DNA from: Bifidobacteriaceae bacterium
GTDB lineage: Bacteria > Actinomycetota > Actinomycetes > Actinomycetales > WQXJ01
Direction: 5' to 3'
Assembly (NCBI GenBank): GCA_031278075.1
Contig: JAITLE010000225.1
Location: 1 to 20,485 of the forward strand
Length of the DNA stretch: 20,485 nt
Shown here: one piece after another, positions 7,709 to 15,201 of the stretch
How positions within the stretch are numbered: the stretch's first letter is position 1
How the letters are laid out: each line of letters starts with the position of its first letter
Program-made: the position numbers and the translations under genes
Notes under the pieces: generated by a model
Databases searched by the model: none
The model's input: the letters and a program-made list of their open reading frames with translations, nothing else
What the model was told of the DNA's origin: nothing

Positions 7709-7749
7709 ATTCCTACACTTCTTCGCCCAGGAGCGAGAAGTGTAGGAAT
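7709..7749. repeat. Hairpin of 158-bp repeat, copy 3, extended to 14-base arms
   Basis: ATTCCTACACTTCT (7709-7722) and AGAAGTGTAGGAAT (7736-7749) are perfect 14-base inverted arms around the same 13-base loop. This is the most complete palindrome and marks the outer boundary of the array. Confidence 0.88.
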
Positions 7750-7752
7750 CGT

Positions 7753-7779
7753 CACGCCACCCGGCCGGCAGGCGGCGTG
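7753..7779 (-). terminator. Probable terminator of the surface-protein operon
   Basis: On the minus-strand transcript CACGCCGCC pairs with GGTGGCGTG (9 pairs, one G-U) around a 9-base loop, about 65 bases after the stop of the LPxTG gene. The G-U pair forms only in the minus-strand RNA; the plus strand would have an A-C mismatch. This fits a terminator for leftward transcription. There is no U-tract. Confidence 0.45.
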
Positions 7780-7844
7780 GCGGGGGTTCTTGGCGACGGG
7801 TGTGGCGCCGCCGGGGACGGGATCATGCGCTGAGGCGCCGTTCC

Positions 7845-8288
7845 TCACCCGCACGATGCCGTCTGGCCACGCCGCCGCGCCGCCGCGATCCCCGATCCCA
7901 CGGCGATGAGCGCCGCCGCCGCCAGCCACCACAGCGCCACGTCGGCGCCGGTCCGCGGCAAGTCGCCACCAGTGCCACCAGTCCCACCAGTCCCGCCAAT
8001 CCCACCAGTCCCACCAGTGCCGTCCGATGGCCCGGTCGCCGAACCGTGGCCGGACGGACCCGCCGAACTCGGCCCCGGCGAGTCAGCCCCACCACTCGTG
8101 GACGGCCCGCCAACCGCGGGCGCCGTCGGTCCAAGCGGCGCTATCTCGACGATCAGCCCCACCGCGTCGTCGTCCGGCGACGCCACCGCCACGGCCACCG
8201 GCCAGACCAGCAATGCCACCACCGCGCAGCAGGCCAGCGCGACGATGCCGCGCCACACCCAACCAGCGTGAGTTCGGCTCGCGCTCAT
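7845..8288 (-). CDS. Small LPxTG-anchored surface protein of a WxL-type locus
   Basis: This 147-residue protein appears to be little more than a wall anchor. It has a signal peptide (about 1-37, hydrophobic core IVALACCAVVALLVWPVAV), a short mature part with GLIVEIAPLGP, a Ser/Pro/Gly linker ending in GGTGG repeats (about 91-108), the sortase motif LPRTG at 110-114, a hydrophobic helix (VALWWLAAAALIAVGSGIA) and the basic RRR stop. A sortase would cleave between Thr and Gly and join it to peptidoglycan; no sortase gene is in the window. Its ATG overlaps the stop of the WxLIP gene (ATGA), so the two are co-translated. Firmicutes WxL loci likewise pair a small LPxTG protein with a DUF916/WxLIP protein and a WxL protein. 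The C-terminal TASCG after the basic stop is odd and echoes the ends of the two large enzymes. Confidence 0.85.
   Translation of the reverse strand: MSASRTHAGWVWRGIVALACCAVVALLVWPVAVAVASPDDDAVGLIVEIAPLGPTAPAVGGPSTSGGADSPGPSSAGPSGHGSATGPSDGTGGTGGIGGTGGTGGTGGDLPRTGADVALWWLAAAALIAVGSGIAAARRRGQTASCG
7969..8022. repeat. 9-bp coding repeat, six copies (Gly-Thr-Gly linker)
   Basis: Six units of the type CCAGTCCCA encode the GGTGGTGG linker just before the LPRTG motif on the minus strand. Changes in copy number would lengthen or shorten the stalk by three residues without shifting the frame. Confidence 0.8.
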
Positions 8289-9541
8289 GACACGCCCCCA
8301 TCCGGCTCAGCTCTGTCAGGCGCCGGCGTCTCTTCAGACGGCAGCCCTCCGCCCGGCCACCGTTCGACCGGCGCCTCTCTAGCTGGCTGGGCGCCCGCGT
8401 GGCCCGGACGGCCCAGGCCAATGTTCTCGGCGCCAAGCCCGGCGCCCAAGCGCGCCCGCTCCTCGGCGCGAGCCTGTTCCAACAGCCGGGCCAGGCGCCG
8501 GGCCGAGCGCCGGCGACCTGCCAACCAACCACTCGCCACCAGCGCCAACCCGGCCAGGACAGCCAACTGGGGCCACGGCGGCGCCAGCACAGTCGTCGAA
8601 GCGGACAGCGGCGCCAAGGCGGGCGGTTCGCCCGCGCCCTCCAACGCCACCACCTGAGGGACCGCGCTGACCTCCGCTTTGACCGCGAACAGCGGCCAGA
8701 CGCCCCGCACCTCCACGGCGACACGCCGCGTGTCGCCTGGCAGCAACTCGATGCTCGCGCCGTCGGCGGCCGGATATGCGGCGGGGTCCCGGGCATATGT
8801 GGCGTTCACCTGGCCGGTCACCACCAATCGGGTGTTCCCGGTGTTCGCCAGGTCAAAGGAGACCCACAGCTGCCCCGGCTCGAACGGGTTCCAAGACATG
8901 TCGTAGGCGGTCTCCATGTTCCGGATCTCGAGTCCGGGCCGCAGTTCTCCCTCAACCCGGACCATCACCCGGAATCCGAACCGAGACACCACCCCCACCC
9001 CGGCGTCACTGCCGTCAGCCAGCGAACTCGACCTCGTCAGGGCCGCTGCGATGCCCGCCGCGTGGTCCCCCGGCTCCGCTTCTGCGGGCACGGTCACCGT
9101 GAACGGCACCACCACCGTCTCCCCTGGCCCCACCTCTATGTTGGGGACCACATCGATCCAGGCGCCCGCGTCCACCGATTCCTCCGGGCGGTCCAGCATG
9201 TTGAACCGCCCTTGCGCTGTGAAGAGCCCGTCTGCGGCCTGGATCTGGAACACCGCGGCCCGGCGCGAGAGGTTCTTCACCGCGAAGTGGTCCTCGACCC
9301 GATCCCCGGGTTTGAGCCCCAATTCAACCCAGTGCCGCCCGTCCGGGCCGTCCGGGCCGGCGGGCGCCACCGACCACGCGACCGGAGCGTCGTCGGCATC
9401 GTCCGCCCAAGCCGCTGGCGCAGCCGCGACCAACACCGCAGCCAGCGCCGCCACCGCCGCCACCACCACCACCGCCACGCGCACCGCGGCGCCCGCGGCG
9501 CCCGCCGCCGTGGCCCGCGACCCCCTAGACCGCTCGGTCAT
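8285..9541 (-). CDS. WxLIP/DUF916-type cell-wall protein with C-terminal membrane helix
   Basis: This 418-residue exported membrane protein matches WxL-interacting proteins in layout. The signal peptide spans about 1-46 (hydrophobic Ala/Val stretch ending PAAWA). A first beta domain (about 48-170) carries the DUF916-like features WVELGLKPGDRVEDHFAVKNLS, the conserved WIDV, and GPGETVVVPFTVTVPAEAEPGDHAAGI. A second beta domain (about 201-295) has VSFDLANTGNTRLVVTGQV and LLPGDTRRVAVEV. A transmembrane helix lies at about 322-342 (LAVLAGLALVASGWLAG) and is followed by RRR and a charged cytoplasmic tail of about 75 residues. In Firmicutes the first domain binds peptidoglycan and the second binds WxL or host proteins; here that is inference by homology. 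I chose ATG 9541 over GTG 9550 because AGGAG lies 11 bases from the ATG but only 2 from the GTG. It overlaps the LPxTG gene by 4 bp. Confidence 0.85.
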   Translation of the reverse strand: MTERSRGSRATAAGAAGAAVRVAVVVVAAVAALAAVLVAAAPAAWADDADDAPVAWSVAPAGPDGPDGRHWVELGLKPGDRVEDHFAVKNLSRRAAVFQIQAADGLFTAQGRFNMLDRPEESVDAGAWIDVVPNIEVGPGETVVVPFTVTVPAEAEPGDHAAGIAAALTRSSSLADGSDAGVGVVSRFGFRVMVRVEGELRPGLEIRNMETAYDMSWNPFEPGQLWVSFDLANTGNTRLVVTGQVNATYARDPAAYPAADGASIELLPGDTRRVAVEVRGVWPLFAVKAEVSAVPQVVALEGAGEPPALAPLSASTTVLAPPWPQLAVLAGLALVASGWLAGRRRSARRLARLLEQARAEERARLGAGLGAENIGLGRPGHAGAQPAREAPVERWPGGGLPSEETPAPDRAEPDGGVS

Positions 9542-9567
9542 TCGAACCACTGCTCCTCACCTCGTCG

Positions 9568-9586
9568 GCGGCTGAACCCGAGCCGC
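9568..9586 (-). terminator. Small hairpin between WxL-like and WxLIP genes
   Basis: GCGGCT (9568-9573) pairs with AGCCGC (9581-9586) across a 7-base loop within the 92-bp gap (9542-9633). It could attenuate or process the transcript between the secreted protein and its membrane partners. The 6-base stem without a T-run is weak. Confidence 0.2.
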
Positions 9587-9633
9587 GCGTCCCCGATCAC
9601 GCCACCCGGATCCAGCCGCCATTCCTCTTCGAC

Positions 9634-10266
9634 CTACTCGAACAGCGAGAGCGTCAGCACCGACTTGTATTCAGCAGGAGCCACGGTCGCGTCCGCCTTG
9701 AGAACCAAGGCGGCGTTCGCGGTCCAAGACCCGGTCGGGTTGATGTCCGCCGAGTTCGCCGCCATCGCGAACAACTCGCTGCCGCCCAGGCCGACAGCGT
9801 CTGGCCCCGTGTCGTAGGTCGTCAACACCGGGTCGCCTTCGGACACCTCATCCGTGTCGACCGACGAGTCCAACGCCGGCGTCCAGCCCAACCGGCCGAC
9901 GGGGATGTCCGCCGCGACGCCCGCCTGATCCTCGAAGTCGGTGGCGGACCCGACCACGTACCACTGGGCGGCCGCGTCGATGTCATCCGGGTCGCGTGTG
10001 TCGGTCACCGTCACGTCGGGCAGCGTCGCGGTGAACACCCGGATCAGCGGATCGGTGTTGGTCGCGTCCTCCGTGAAGATGGCCTCGTCGTCCGCCACCG
10101 ACAGCGACAGCGCCCCCGGCTCCACTGGCGCCTCCACCTCCACGAGCAGATCCACGCCTTCCTCGCCGTAGTCCGCGTCATCGGCCAGCGCCGCGCCGGC
10201 CACGCCCGTCAGCAGCAGCGCGCCCAGACCGGTCGCCGCCACCCTGAATAGATTCTCTTTTCTCAT
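9634..10266 (-). CDS. WxL-like secreted protein
   Basis: This 210-residue secreted protein has a signal peptide (1 to about 28, MRKENLFRVAATG then a hydrophobic run ending GAALA) and an acidic, Cys-free mature part. Its beta-sandwich phrases follow the WxL-type pattern: PGALSLSVADDEA at the N-terminus, LPDVTVTDTRD, QWYVVGSATDFED (102-113), LGWTPAL (126-132) and a final EYKSVLTLSLFE. In classical WxL proteins the motifs are W-x-L and a C-terminal YxxxLTWxL; here the first reads W-Y-V and the last has L-T-L-S-L, so it is a divergent relative. In Firmicutes such proteins bind peptidoglycan non-covalently. The ATG at 10266 has AGAGGAAAG 10 bases upstream; the frame is open much further upstream, but that part is the reverse frame of the hydrolase gene. 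Its place next to WxLIP and LPxTG genes supports the call. Confidence 0.78.
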   Translation of the reverse strand: MRKENLFRVAATGLGALLLTGVAGAALADDADYGEEGVDLLVEVEAPVEPGALSLSVADDEAIFTEDATNTDPLIRVFTATLPDVTVTDTRDPDDIDAAAQWYVVGSATDFEDQAGVAADIPVGRLGWTPALDSSVDTDEVSEGDPVLTTYDTGPDAVGLGGSELFAMAANSADINPTGSWTANAALVLKADATVAPAEYKSVLTLSLFE

Positions 10267-10343
10267 TTTGATCGAGCTTTCCTCTCTTGTTTCGACTTCA
10301 GGCCAGACCCGGGATAGGCCCGGCCAGGGTTCTGAGCGGTCGG
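10267..10343 (-). promoter_or_regulatory. 77-bp spacer with ribosome site for the WxL-like gene
   Basis: AGAGGAAAG (10277-10285 on the minus strand) lies 10 bases before the ATG. A short inverted repeat CCGGG-ATAGG-CCCGG (10309-10323) sits soon after the hydrolase stop and may reduce read-through. No clear promoter was seen, so co-transcription with the hydrolase gene is the simplest view. Confidence 0.4.
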
Positions 10344-12050
10344 TCAGCCGCACGATGCCGTCGCGTGGACGACCAGCGCCACCCCCGTCCTGGCCGGTTC
10401 CGCGACGCCCTCGCCCGTCACGCTCACCGCGACACCCGAATAAGACGCCAAACGAGTGGTGAACGAATGGAAACCCGCTTTGCCGGGAGCGACCGACGGG
10501 AACACCTTCACCCCATAGGGCGTGGTGACAGTCAGCGACGCCGCCACATCCGAGTTGTTGTAAGCGGTCACAGTCAAATACGCCTTGCCTGCGACGCACT
10601 TCACACCCGTCACCGTGCTCAGCTCCAAAGGCGCGGGGCCGGCCGGCGGCCCGTAGATCTCGAACTCCCAGATCGACACGCCCCCATATGAACTCCGCGG
10701 CATATTCGCCAAACGCACGTGCCGGGCGGCGACAGGGTCGAAGTCCAGGTCTTGGAGACCGCCCGCCACCCCGGCGCCGGACGCGATCGTCGTCCATGCG
10801 TCGTTGGAGGACTCCCGCACCTGCAAGTCGAAGCTTGGCGCCGCCGCGGCCTCCCAGGACAACGTGACTGTGGCGATTGTCATGACCGCTCCAAGGTCGA
10901 CCTCCAGCCATGCCCTGTCGGACACGCCCATGCTCCCAGTGGCCCACCGGGTGGTTTGAGACCCGTCGGTGGCCTTGTTCGGGGTGCCGCCGTCGCCCAC
11001 TTGGCTGGCGGATGTGGCCTGGTCCAAAGCCAAATTGGGGCGTTCCTGGCCGCTGATCGTGACCAGGCGGCTGCCCTCGGCCCCGGAGCCGTCCACCGCG
11101 CGGGCCACCACCTCGACCACGCCGTCGGCCGCGGGCGCCAGCTTGCCCAACGCGTCGATCTCCGCCAACTCGGTCTCTTCGCCGTCCTCCCCGTAGACGT
11201 ACCATTCGACCCGCTGATCGGTCGCGTTCGCGGGCTGCGCCGTCGCCACCATCTGCAAGGCCCGGCCCGGCCGGGTGATCTCAGTGGCGCCGCCTTGGCC
11301 GGCGACATCGAGCGACTCCACCGCCTGAGCGATCCGATAAGCGCCGTCGATCGTGAACTCCCAGATCGAGATCCCCCATTCGGAGTTGTACATGGCCTCG
11401 GTGTACAGCCGGACGTGGCGCACGCCATCGGGCGCCGCCTCACGTAAAGCGTCCAGGGCGTCCTGGCCGACCTCGCTGACAGCGTGGCCGAACAGCGACT
11501 GGTTCTGGAACACCTGGATGTCGTTCCAGGTGACGGCGTCATTCGACCATTGGATCCGGAAGCTCTTGGCGTAGGCCGCCTCCCATTCCACCGTGATCGA
11601 ACTCAGATCAGCCGGGCTCAGCAGGTCGATATACACCCAGGGATGGCTGTCGCCGCCGGAACCCGTCTTGCCGTTCCAGCGGGTGGTGGTCAACCCGTCG
11701 TTGATCCGGTCCTTCGGCTGGTCTATGGTGTGCGAGACCGTCACGGGTTTACCGACCGAGATCGGGGTGAGGGTCTGCCCCGAGATCGCCACGACCGCTT
11801 CTCCCCGGACTTCGGAGCCGTCGACGGCGGTGGCCCGAACCACCACCTGGCCGTTCTTCACGGGTGTCAGCACGCCCGACACGTCGATGGTCGCCTTGTC
11901 CGTGGCCGAGCCGTCGGTGTTGACGACCGACCAGGCGACCGACTTCCAGGTGGCGTCAGCTGGCAGCACCTCAGCTGAGAACCGGGCGGTCTGGCCCTTC
12001 CGCGTGACCTGGGCCGGGCCGCTCACGGTCACATCCTCCACCGCCACCGG
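10344..12050 (-). repeat. Direct repeat, copy 1: shared C-terminal coding block
   Basis: This stretch encodes Big_2, F5/8C, Big_2, F5/8C and the terminal module, and is homologous to 15202-16860. Similarity is highest at the 3' end (10344-10650 versus 15202-15510), where long runs match at both DNA and protein level. It indicates duplication of a cassette between neighbouring genes followed by divergence. Confidence 0.8.
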
Positions 12051-15000
12051 CGTTTGCTCCGCGAACAGGTTGGCCGTGGCCCCGACCGGGGCGGCGAGCA
12101 CCGTGGTCGCCACCTCGTCGCCGCTCACAGTGATCGAGTTCCCGTCGATCTCGACGTCGAGGCCGCCGCCCATGTAGCTCAGGCCGGTCACGCCGCCTTG
12201 GCGGCCCGCCAAATGCACATAGGTCTCACCGCCGGACTCCAGCCGGAACCCGTTCGCCATCCACACGAAGTCGACGTAGTTCGCCAGGGAGAACAGCGAC
12301 GGCATGACGCCGCTGGCTGTGACCGCGTCGCCGATGGCGCCGCGGTCCTCCAGCACCTCAGCGAACTCGCCCGCCTTGTTGGTGTCCCGGATGATCGAGT
12401 TGATCACCACGTCGGCGTAGTTCCGCAGCTCCGCCTCGGTTTTGGCTTGGCTGGTGTCAGCCAATTGGGTCGGATCCATGTCCAGCAGGCCATAGGCCGC
12501 CAACTGCACATCCGGTCCCTTGACCAATCCGAGGCCGGCCAACTGGTCGTTCGGGTTGTATTTGGACAAGAACTTGGCCATGACCCGGGCCATCTTCTCG
12601 CCCGCCAACTGATCCAGCACGAACGCCGGATGGTTGTAGAGCGGGTCGCCCGCCCCCACCCAGCGGCCGGTGCCCTCGTCATACCAGGATGTGCCGCGGG
12701 AGTTGTTCTGGGTCGGGAAACTGCTCTGGATGGCGTGGTGCACCGCGCCGCTCGCGTCGGGCGTGTCCGGGAAGAAGTAGGTCTCATAGATCGCGGTCAG
12801 CTCTGCGATCATGGCCGTCCAATGCGCCGCGTCCTGGTCCAAACCCAGCAGTGTGGCGATCTTGATCGCGAACCGCAGGTCATAAGCGAGCGAGCTGACG
12901 AACTCGCAGTCCAATTCGCCCGGGTAGTTGTTGGAGCCGAAGATCCACCGCAGGTTGTGCCGCTCCCAGTTCAAGTGCAGCTTCAGGTTCGGATAGACCG
13001 ACTCCAATTTGTCCTGGTCGGCGGTCGCGGAATAAAGGATCCAAGCCGTCTGAGCCTTACGCGACGGCAGCGACTCGCCATGCAGAATACCCAGGTCGCC
13101 GCCCTCAGCCGGATCCACGCCTGTCGTCGTGACGCCAGCCATCAACCCCTGGAATGTCGCCCACGCGTTGTCCGGGTCCGTGTGAACCAAGACCTGCTGG
13201 CCGACCAGGGAATCCCACTGGGCGGCGAACCTCGCCCCCGGGGCGCCGGAGGCCCACAGCGACGGTTTCCCGGTCGCCAAGATGGGGTACGCGTTGCCGG
13301 TCTCTGGTGTGGCCGGCAACACGTCCATCTCGACATCCACCATCGCCCGGTAATAGGTGTGCTCAGCCTGGGCGGCGGTCACGCCGCCCGTCGCCACCGT
13401 TTGGATGCTGAAGTCGGCCGGGACGGGGACCTTGGCCAAGTAGTCGTTCCAGAAAACGGTCTGCGCCGCCAGATCGGCGCCCGGGTCGGCCAGCGCCGCG
13501 GCGGCGTAAACCTTCGCGGCCGCCAGCGGGTCGGCCTCCACCGCGGTCGAGTTCACCGCCATCCCAACGCCGACCACTCCCTCGGCGACCCCGGCTGGGA
13601 AGGAGATGTGCCAATTGGCGCCGTTCACGAACGGATCGGGAACGGAGTCGGGAACCGCGTAAGCCATGACATACCGGCTGTCCGAGGTGGTCAACGTGCG
13701 AGAGTCCGCATCCCACGTGGCGGCGCTATTCGGTCCCATGATCGCCACCCCGCCCGTGGTCAGGGTCGAGACGAAGGAACGCGAGAAGGAGTTCTCGTCG
13801 TGGAACACGTCCCGGATCGTGATCTGCCCGTCGGCATAAGTCCCGGTCGCCTCGAGCGAGTCAGGCCGCCAAGTGTTGACCCGGCTGGTGGCCCCACTCA
13901 ACCATTCCCCGGAGTCGCCGCCGTGGAACACGAATTGGTCGAAGACCGTCCGGGTGTTCGCGTTGATCTGATACAGGACGACCCGGAACGTCTTTGTGCC
14001 AGACCAACCGGTCACAGCCTTCAAATCGAAAGTGATGACGCCGGTCGCGGAACTGTCATGCCGCAGCTCCTTGTCATTGTCCGGGTTGGTGGTGTCGTTG
14101 ACTTTCAACGCCCAGAGCCCGGTGGTCTCCGCAATTGTGAGGCTCAGCAGCGGCGTCGCGTCGAGGTCGACGGTGAAGGACTTAGAGACGAAGCTGTAAG
14201 AAGTGTCGCCCAACAAGACGGCGCCCTGCGCGCCATCCGACCGGAAGGTGATGTTCGAGCCGGCGCTCCAGCCAGTCGCGTTCTCGAACTCTTCCACCGC
14301 GCCAACGGTGAAGCCCTCCCAAGGCTGCGGGACGGCATCGTGCAACTGAAGCGACCGGTAGGAGACGGCGCCCGATTCGGCCACCTGGTCCACCGTGCGC
14401 AACGTGACCGTCAAGTCCGCGACCCCGCTGACCGGGAACGGGCCGCCCGCGTCCACCGGAGAAGCCTCGCGCAGGTCGAAATCCGACACGCCTGTGGCCG
14501 CCAGGGCGCCGGCCATCAGCTCGAACTCGCGCCCACCCACCGCGACCGCGGCCGACCATCCGGTGTCGGCGCTGGACAACGCCGCCACGTCCACGCTCAG
14601 GTGGTGGTAGAGCGCGAGGTCCACGCCGGCGATCACACGGCTGATCGCGCCCGTCGCGGCGGTCCCGTCAAGCTTGGCCTGGACTATCCCGTCCGCCGCC
14701 GTGACACTCATCCCGAACGTGGGCGTCCACCCGGCAGCCGACTCGAAAGCCGTCGACCACGCCACCGACCGGGCGCTGGGCTGCGACGCCGGCGCCGTCC
14801 GCGAAGTCCGATAAGTCTTCAGGGCCGGATTGATCGTGGATGTCCCATCCTTCGCGAAATATCCCACCGCGAGCGGCATGTCATTCGCGTGACCCGCTCC
14901 ACTCGGGTTCAACACGATCCGTGAACCCGGAATCGACTGCCACCTTTGTTGGCCGCTGCTCGAATCCGCCAGATCGGCGGTCGTCACCGCGGGCGGCGCC

Positions 15001-15170
15001 GCGTCGGCCGGCGCCGCGTCGGCCTGTGCCGCGTCGGCCGGCGCCCCCAAAGCCACCACCCCACAACTCAAAGTGGCGACCGCGGCCAGAGCCACGGCCC
15101 GGCGCGCCAGGCGCCGCGCCTCCGTTTCGTTCCAACGTGCCCCGGACGCGGGGCCTTGATTTGCGAACAT
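10344..15170 (-). CDS. Secreted multidomain glycoside-hydrolase-like protein with two Big_2, two F5/8C and a shared C-terminal module
   Basis: This 1608-residue exported enzyme probably acts on a polysaccharide or glycan. The signal peptide (about 1-48) is followed by an ADAAPADAAP spacer. Residues of about 80-560 form beta-rich domains. Residues of about 560-1015 look like an (alpha/alpha)6-barrel glycosidase of the six-hairpin type: AEHTYYRAMVDVEM, GESLPSRKAQTAWILY, LNWERHNLRWIFGSNNYPGELDCEF, TSWYDEGTGRWVGAGDPLYNHP and ASGVMPSLFSLANYVDFVWM. The acids in WERHN and GELDCEF are candidate catalytic residues, but I cannot assign the GH family (GH63, GH78 and GH95-like folds all possible). Then follow Big_2 (1041-1133), F5/8 type C (1136-1275), Big_2 (1281-1373), F5/8C (1376-1508) and a terminal module (about 1512-1608) with one Cys near each end. 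The chosen ATG has AAAGGG 7 bases upstream; the open frame extends 30 residues further but would overlap the previous gene. The gap to the esterase gene is 31 bp. Confidence 0.8.
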   Translation of the reverse strand: MFANQGPASGARWNETEARRLARRAVALAAVATLSCGVVALGAPADAAQADAAPADAAPPAVTTADLADSSSGQQRWQSIPGSRIVLNPSGAGHANDMPLAVGYFAKDGTSTINPALKTYRTSRTAPASQPSARSVAWSTAFESAAGWTPTFGMSVTAADGIVQAKLDGTAATGAISRVIAGVDLALYHHLSVDVAALSSADTGWSAAVAVGGREFELMAGALAATGVSDFDLREASPVDAGGPFPVSGVADLTVTLRTVDQVAESGAVSYRSLQLHDAVPQPWEGFTVGAVEEFENATGWSAGSNITFRSDGAQGAVLLGDTSYSFVSKSFTVDLDATPLLSLTIAETTGLWALKVNDTTNPDNDKELRHDSSATGVITFDLKAVTGWSGTKTFRVVLYQINANTRTVFDQFVFHGGDSGEWLSGATSRVNTWRPDSLEATGTYADGQITIRDVFHDENSFSRSFVSTLTTGGVAIMGPNSAATWDADSRTLTTSDSRYVMAYAVPDSVPDPFVNGANWHISFPAGVAEGVVGVGMAVNSTAVEADPLAAAKVYAAAALADPGADLAAQTVFWNDYLAKVPVPADFSIQTVATGGVTAAQAEHTYYRAMVDVEMDVLPATPETGNAYPILATGKPSLWASGAPGARFAAQWDSLVGQQVLVHTDPDNAWATFQGLMAGVTTTGVDPAEGGDLGILHGESLPSRKAQTAWILYSATADQDKLESVYPNLKLHLNWERHNLRWIFGSNNYPGELDCEFVSSLAYDLRFAIKIATLLGLDQDAAHWTAMIAELTAIYETYFFPDTPDASGAVHHAIQSSFPTQNNSRGTSWYDEGTGRWVGAGDPLYNHPAFVLDQLAGEKMARVMAKFLSKYNPNDQLAGLGLVKGPDVQLAAYGLLDMDPTQLADTSQAKTEAELRNYADVVINSIIRDTNKAGEFAEVLEDRGAIGDAVTASGVMPSLFSLANYVDFVWMANGFRLESGGETYVHLAGRQGGVTGLSYMGGGLDVEIDGNSITVSGDEVATTVLAAPVGATANLFAEQTPVAVEDVTVSGPAQVTRKGQTARFSAEVLPADATWKSVAWSVVNTDGSATDKATIDVSGVLTPVKNGQVVVRATAVDGSEVRGEAVVAISGQTLTPISVGKPVTVSHTIDQPKDRINDGLTTTRWNGKTGSGGDSHPWVYIDLLSPADLSSITVEWEAAYAKSFRIQWSNDAVTWNDIQVFQNQSLFGHAVSEVGQDALDALREAAPDGVRHVRLYTEAMYNSEWGISIWEFTIDGAYRIAQAVESLDVAGQGGATEITRPGRALQMVATAQPANATDQRVEWYVYGEDGEETELAEIDALGKLAPAADGVVEVVARAVDGSGAEGSRLVTISGQERPNLALDQATSASQVGDGGTPNKATDGSQTTRWATGSMGVSDRAWLEVDLGAVMTIATVTLSWEAAAAPSFDLQVRESSNDAWTTIASGAGVAGGLQDLDFDPVAARHVRLANMPRSSYGGVSIWEFEIYGPPAGPAPLELSTVTGVKCVAGKAYLTVTAYNNSDVAASLTVTTPYGVKVFPSVAPGKAGFHSFTTRLASYSGVAVSVTGEGVAEPARTGVALVVHATASCG

Positions 15171-15177
15171 GTCACCG

Positions 15178-15183
15178 CCCTTT
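15178..15183 (-). promoter_or_regulatory. Ribosome binding site deciding the start of the hydrolase gene
   Basis: AAAGGG on the minus strand lies 7 bases before the ATG at 15170, inside the 31-bp gap behind the esterase stop. This supports the 1608-residue start over the 30-residue longer frame. Confidence 0.55.
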
Positions 15184-15201
15184 CTCGTTTTGTCCAACTT
15201 T

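Larger units (their letters stand above)
7374..7749. repeat. 158-bp tandem repeat (two full copies and a partial third) with internal hairpins
   Basis: Copies start at GATCCGGGCGGACCTCACC at 7374, 7532 and 7690, an exact 158-bp period. Copies 1 and 2 differ at about nine positions by eye with no indels. Copy 3 stops after its hairpin (7749). Each copy has arms CTACACTTCT and AGAAGTGTAG around a 13-base loop. No reading frame in the array has a plausible start and ribosome site. It fills the space between the surface-protein operon and the glycyl-radical operon and does not resemble an insertion sequence. Confidence 0.9.

Noticed and set aside
7374..7749. CRISPR array
   Set aside because: The repeat unit is 158 bp with no short repeats alternating with unique spacers, and no cas gene is nearby.
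10267..11205. Upstream part of the open frame that contains the 210-residue WxL-like protein
   Set aside because: It is Arg/Gly-rich, lies opposite-phase inside the well-supported hydrolase gene, and the true signal peptide with its own ribosome site begins at 10266.
12054..14924. 956-residue open frame on the plus strand
   Set aside because: Its product is rich in Arg, His and Val with no domain phrases and it is fully antisense to the hydrolase gene; it is a GC-bias shadow.
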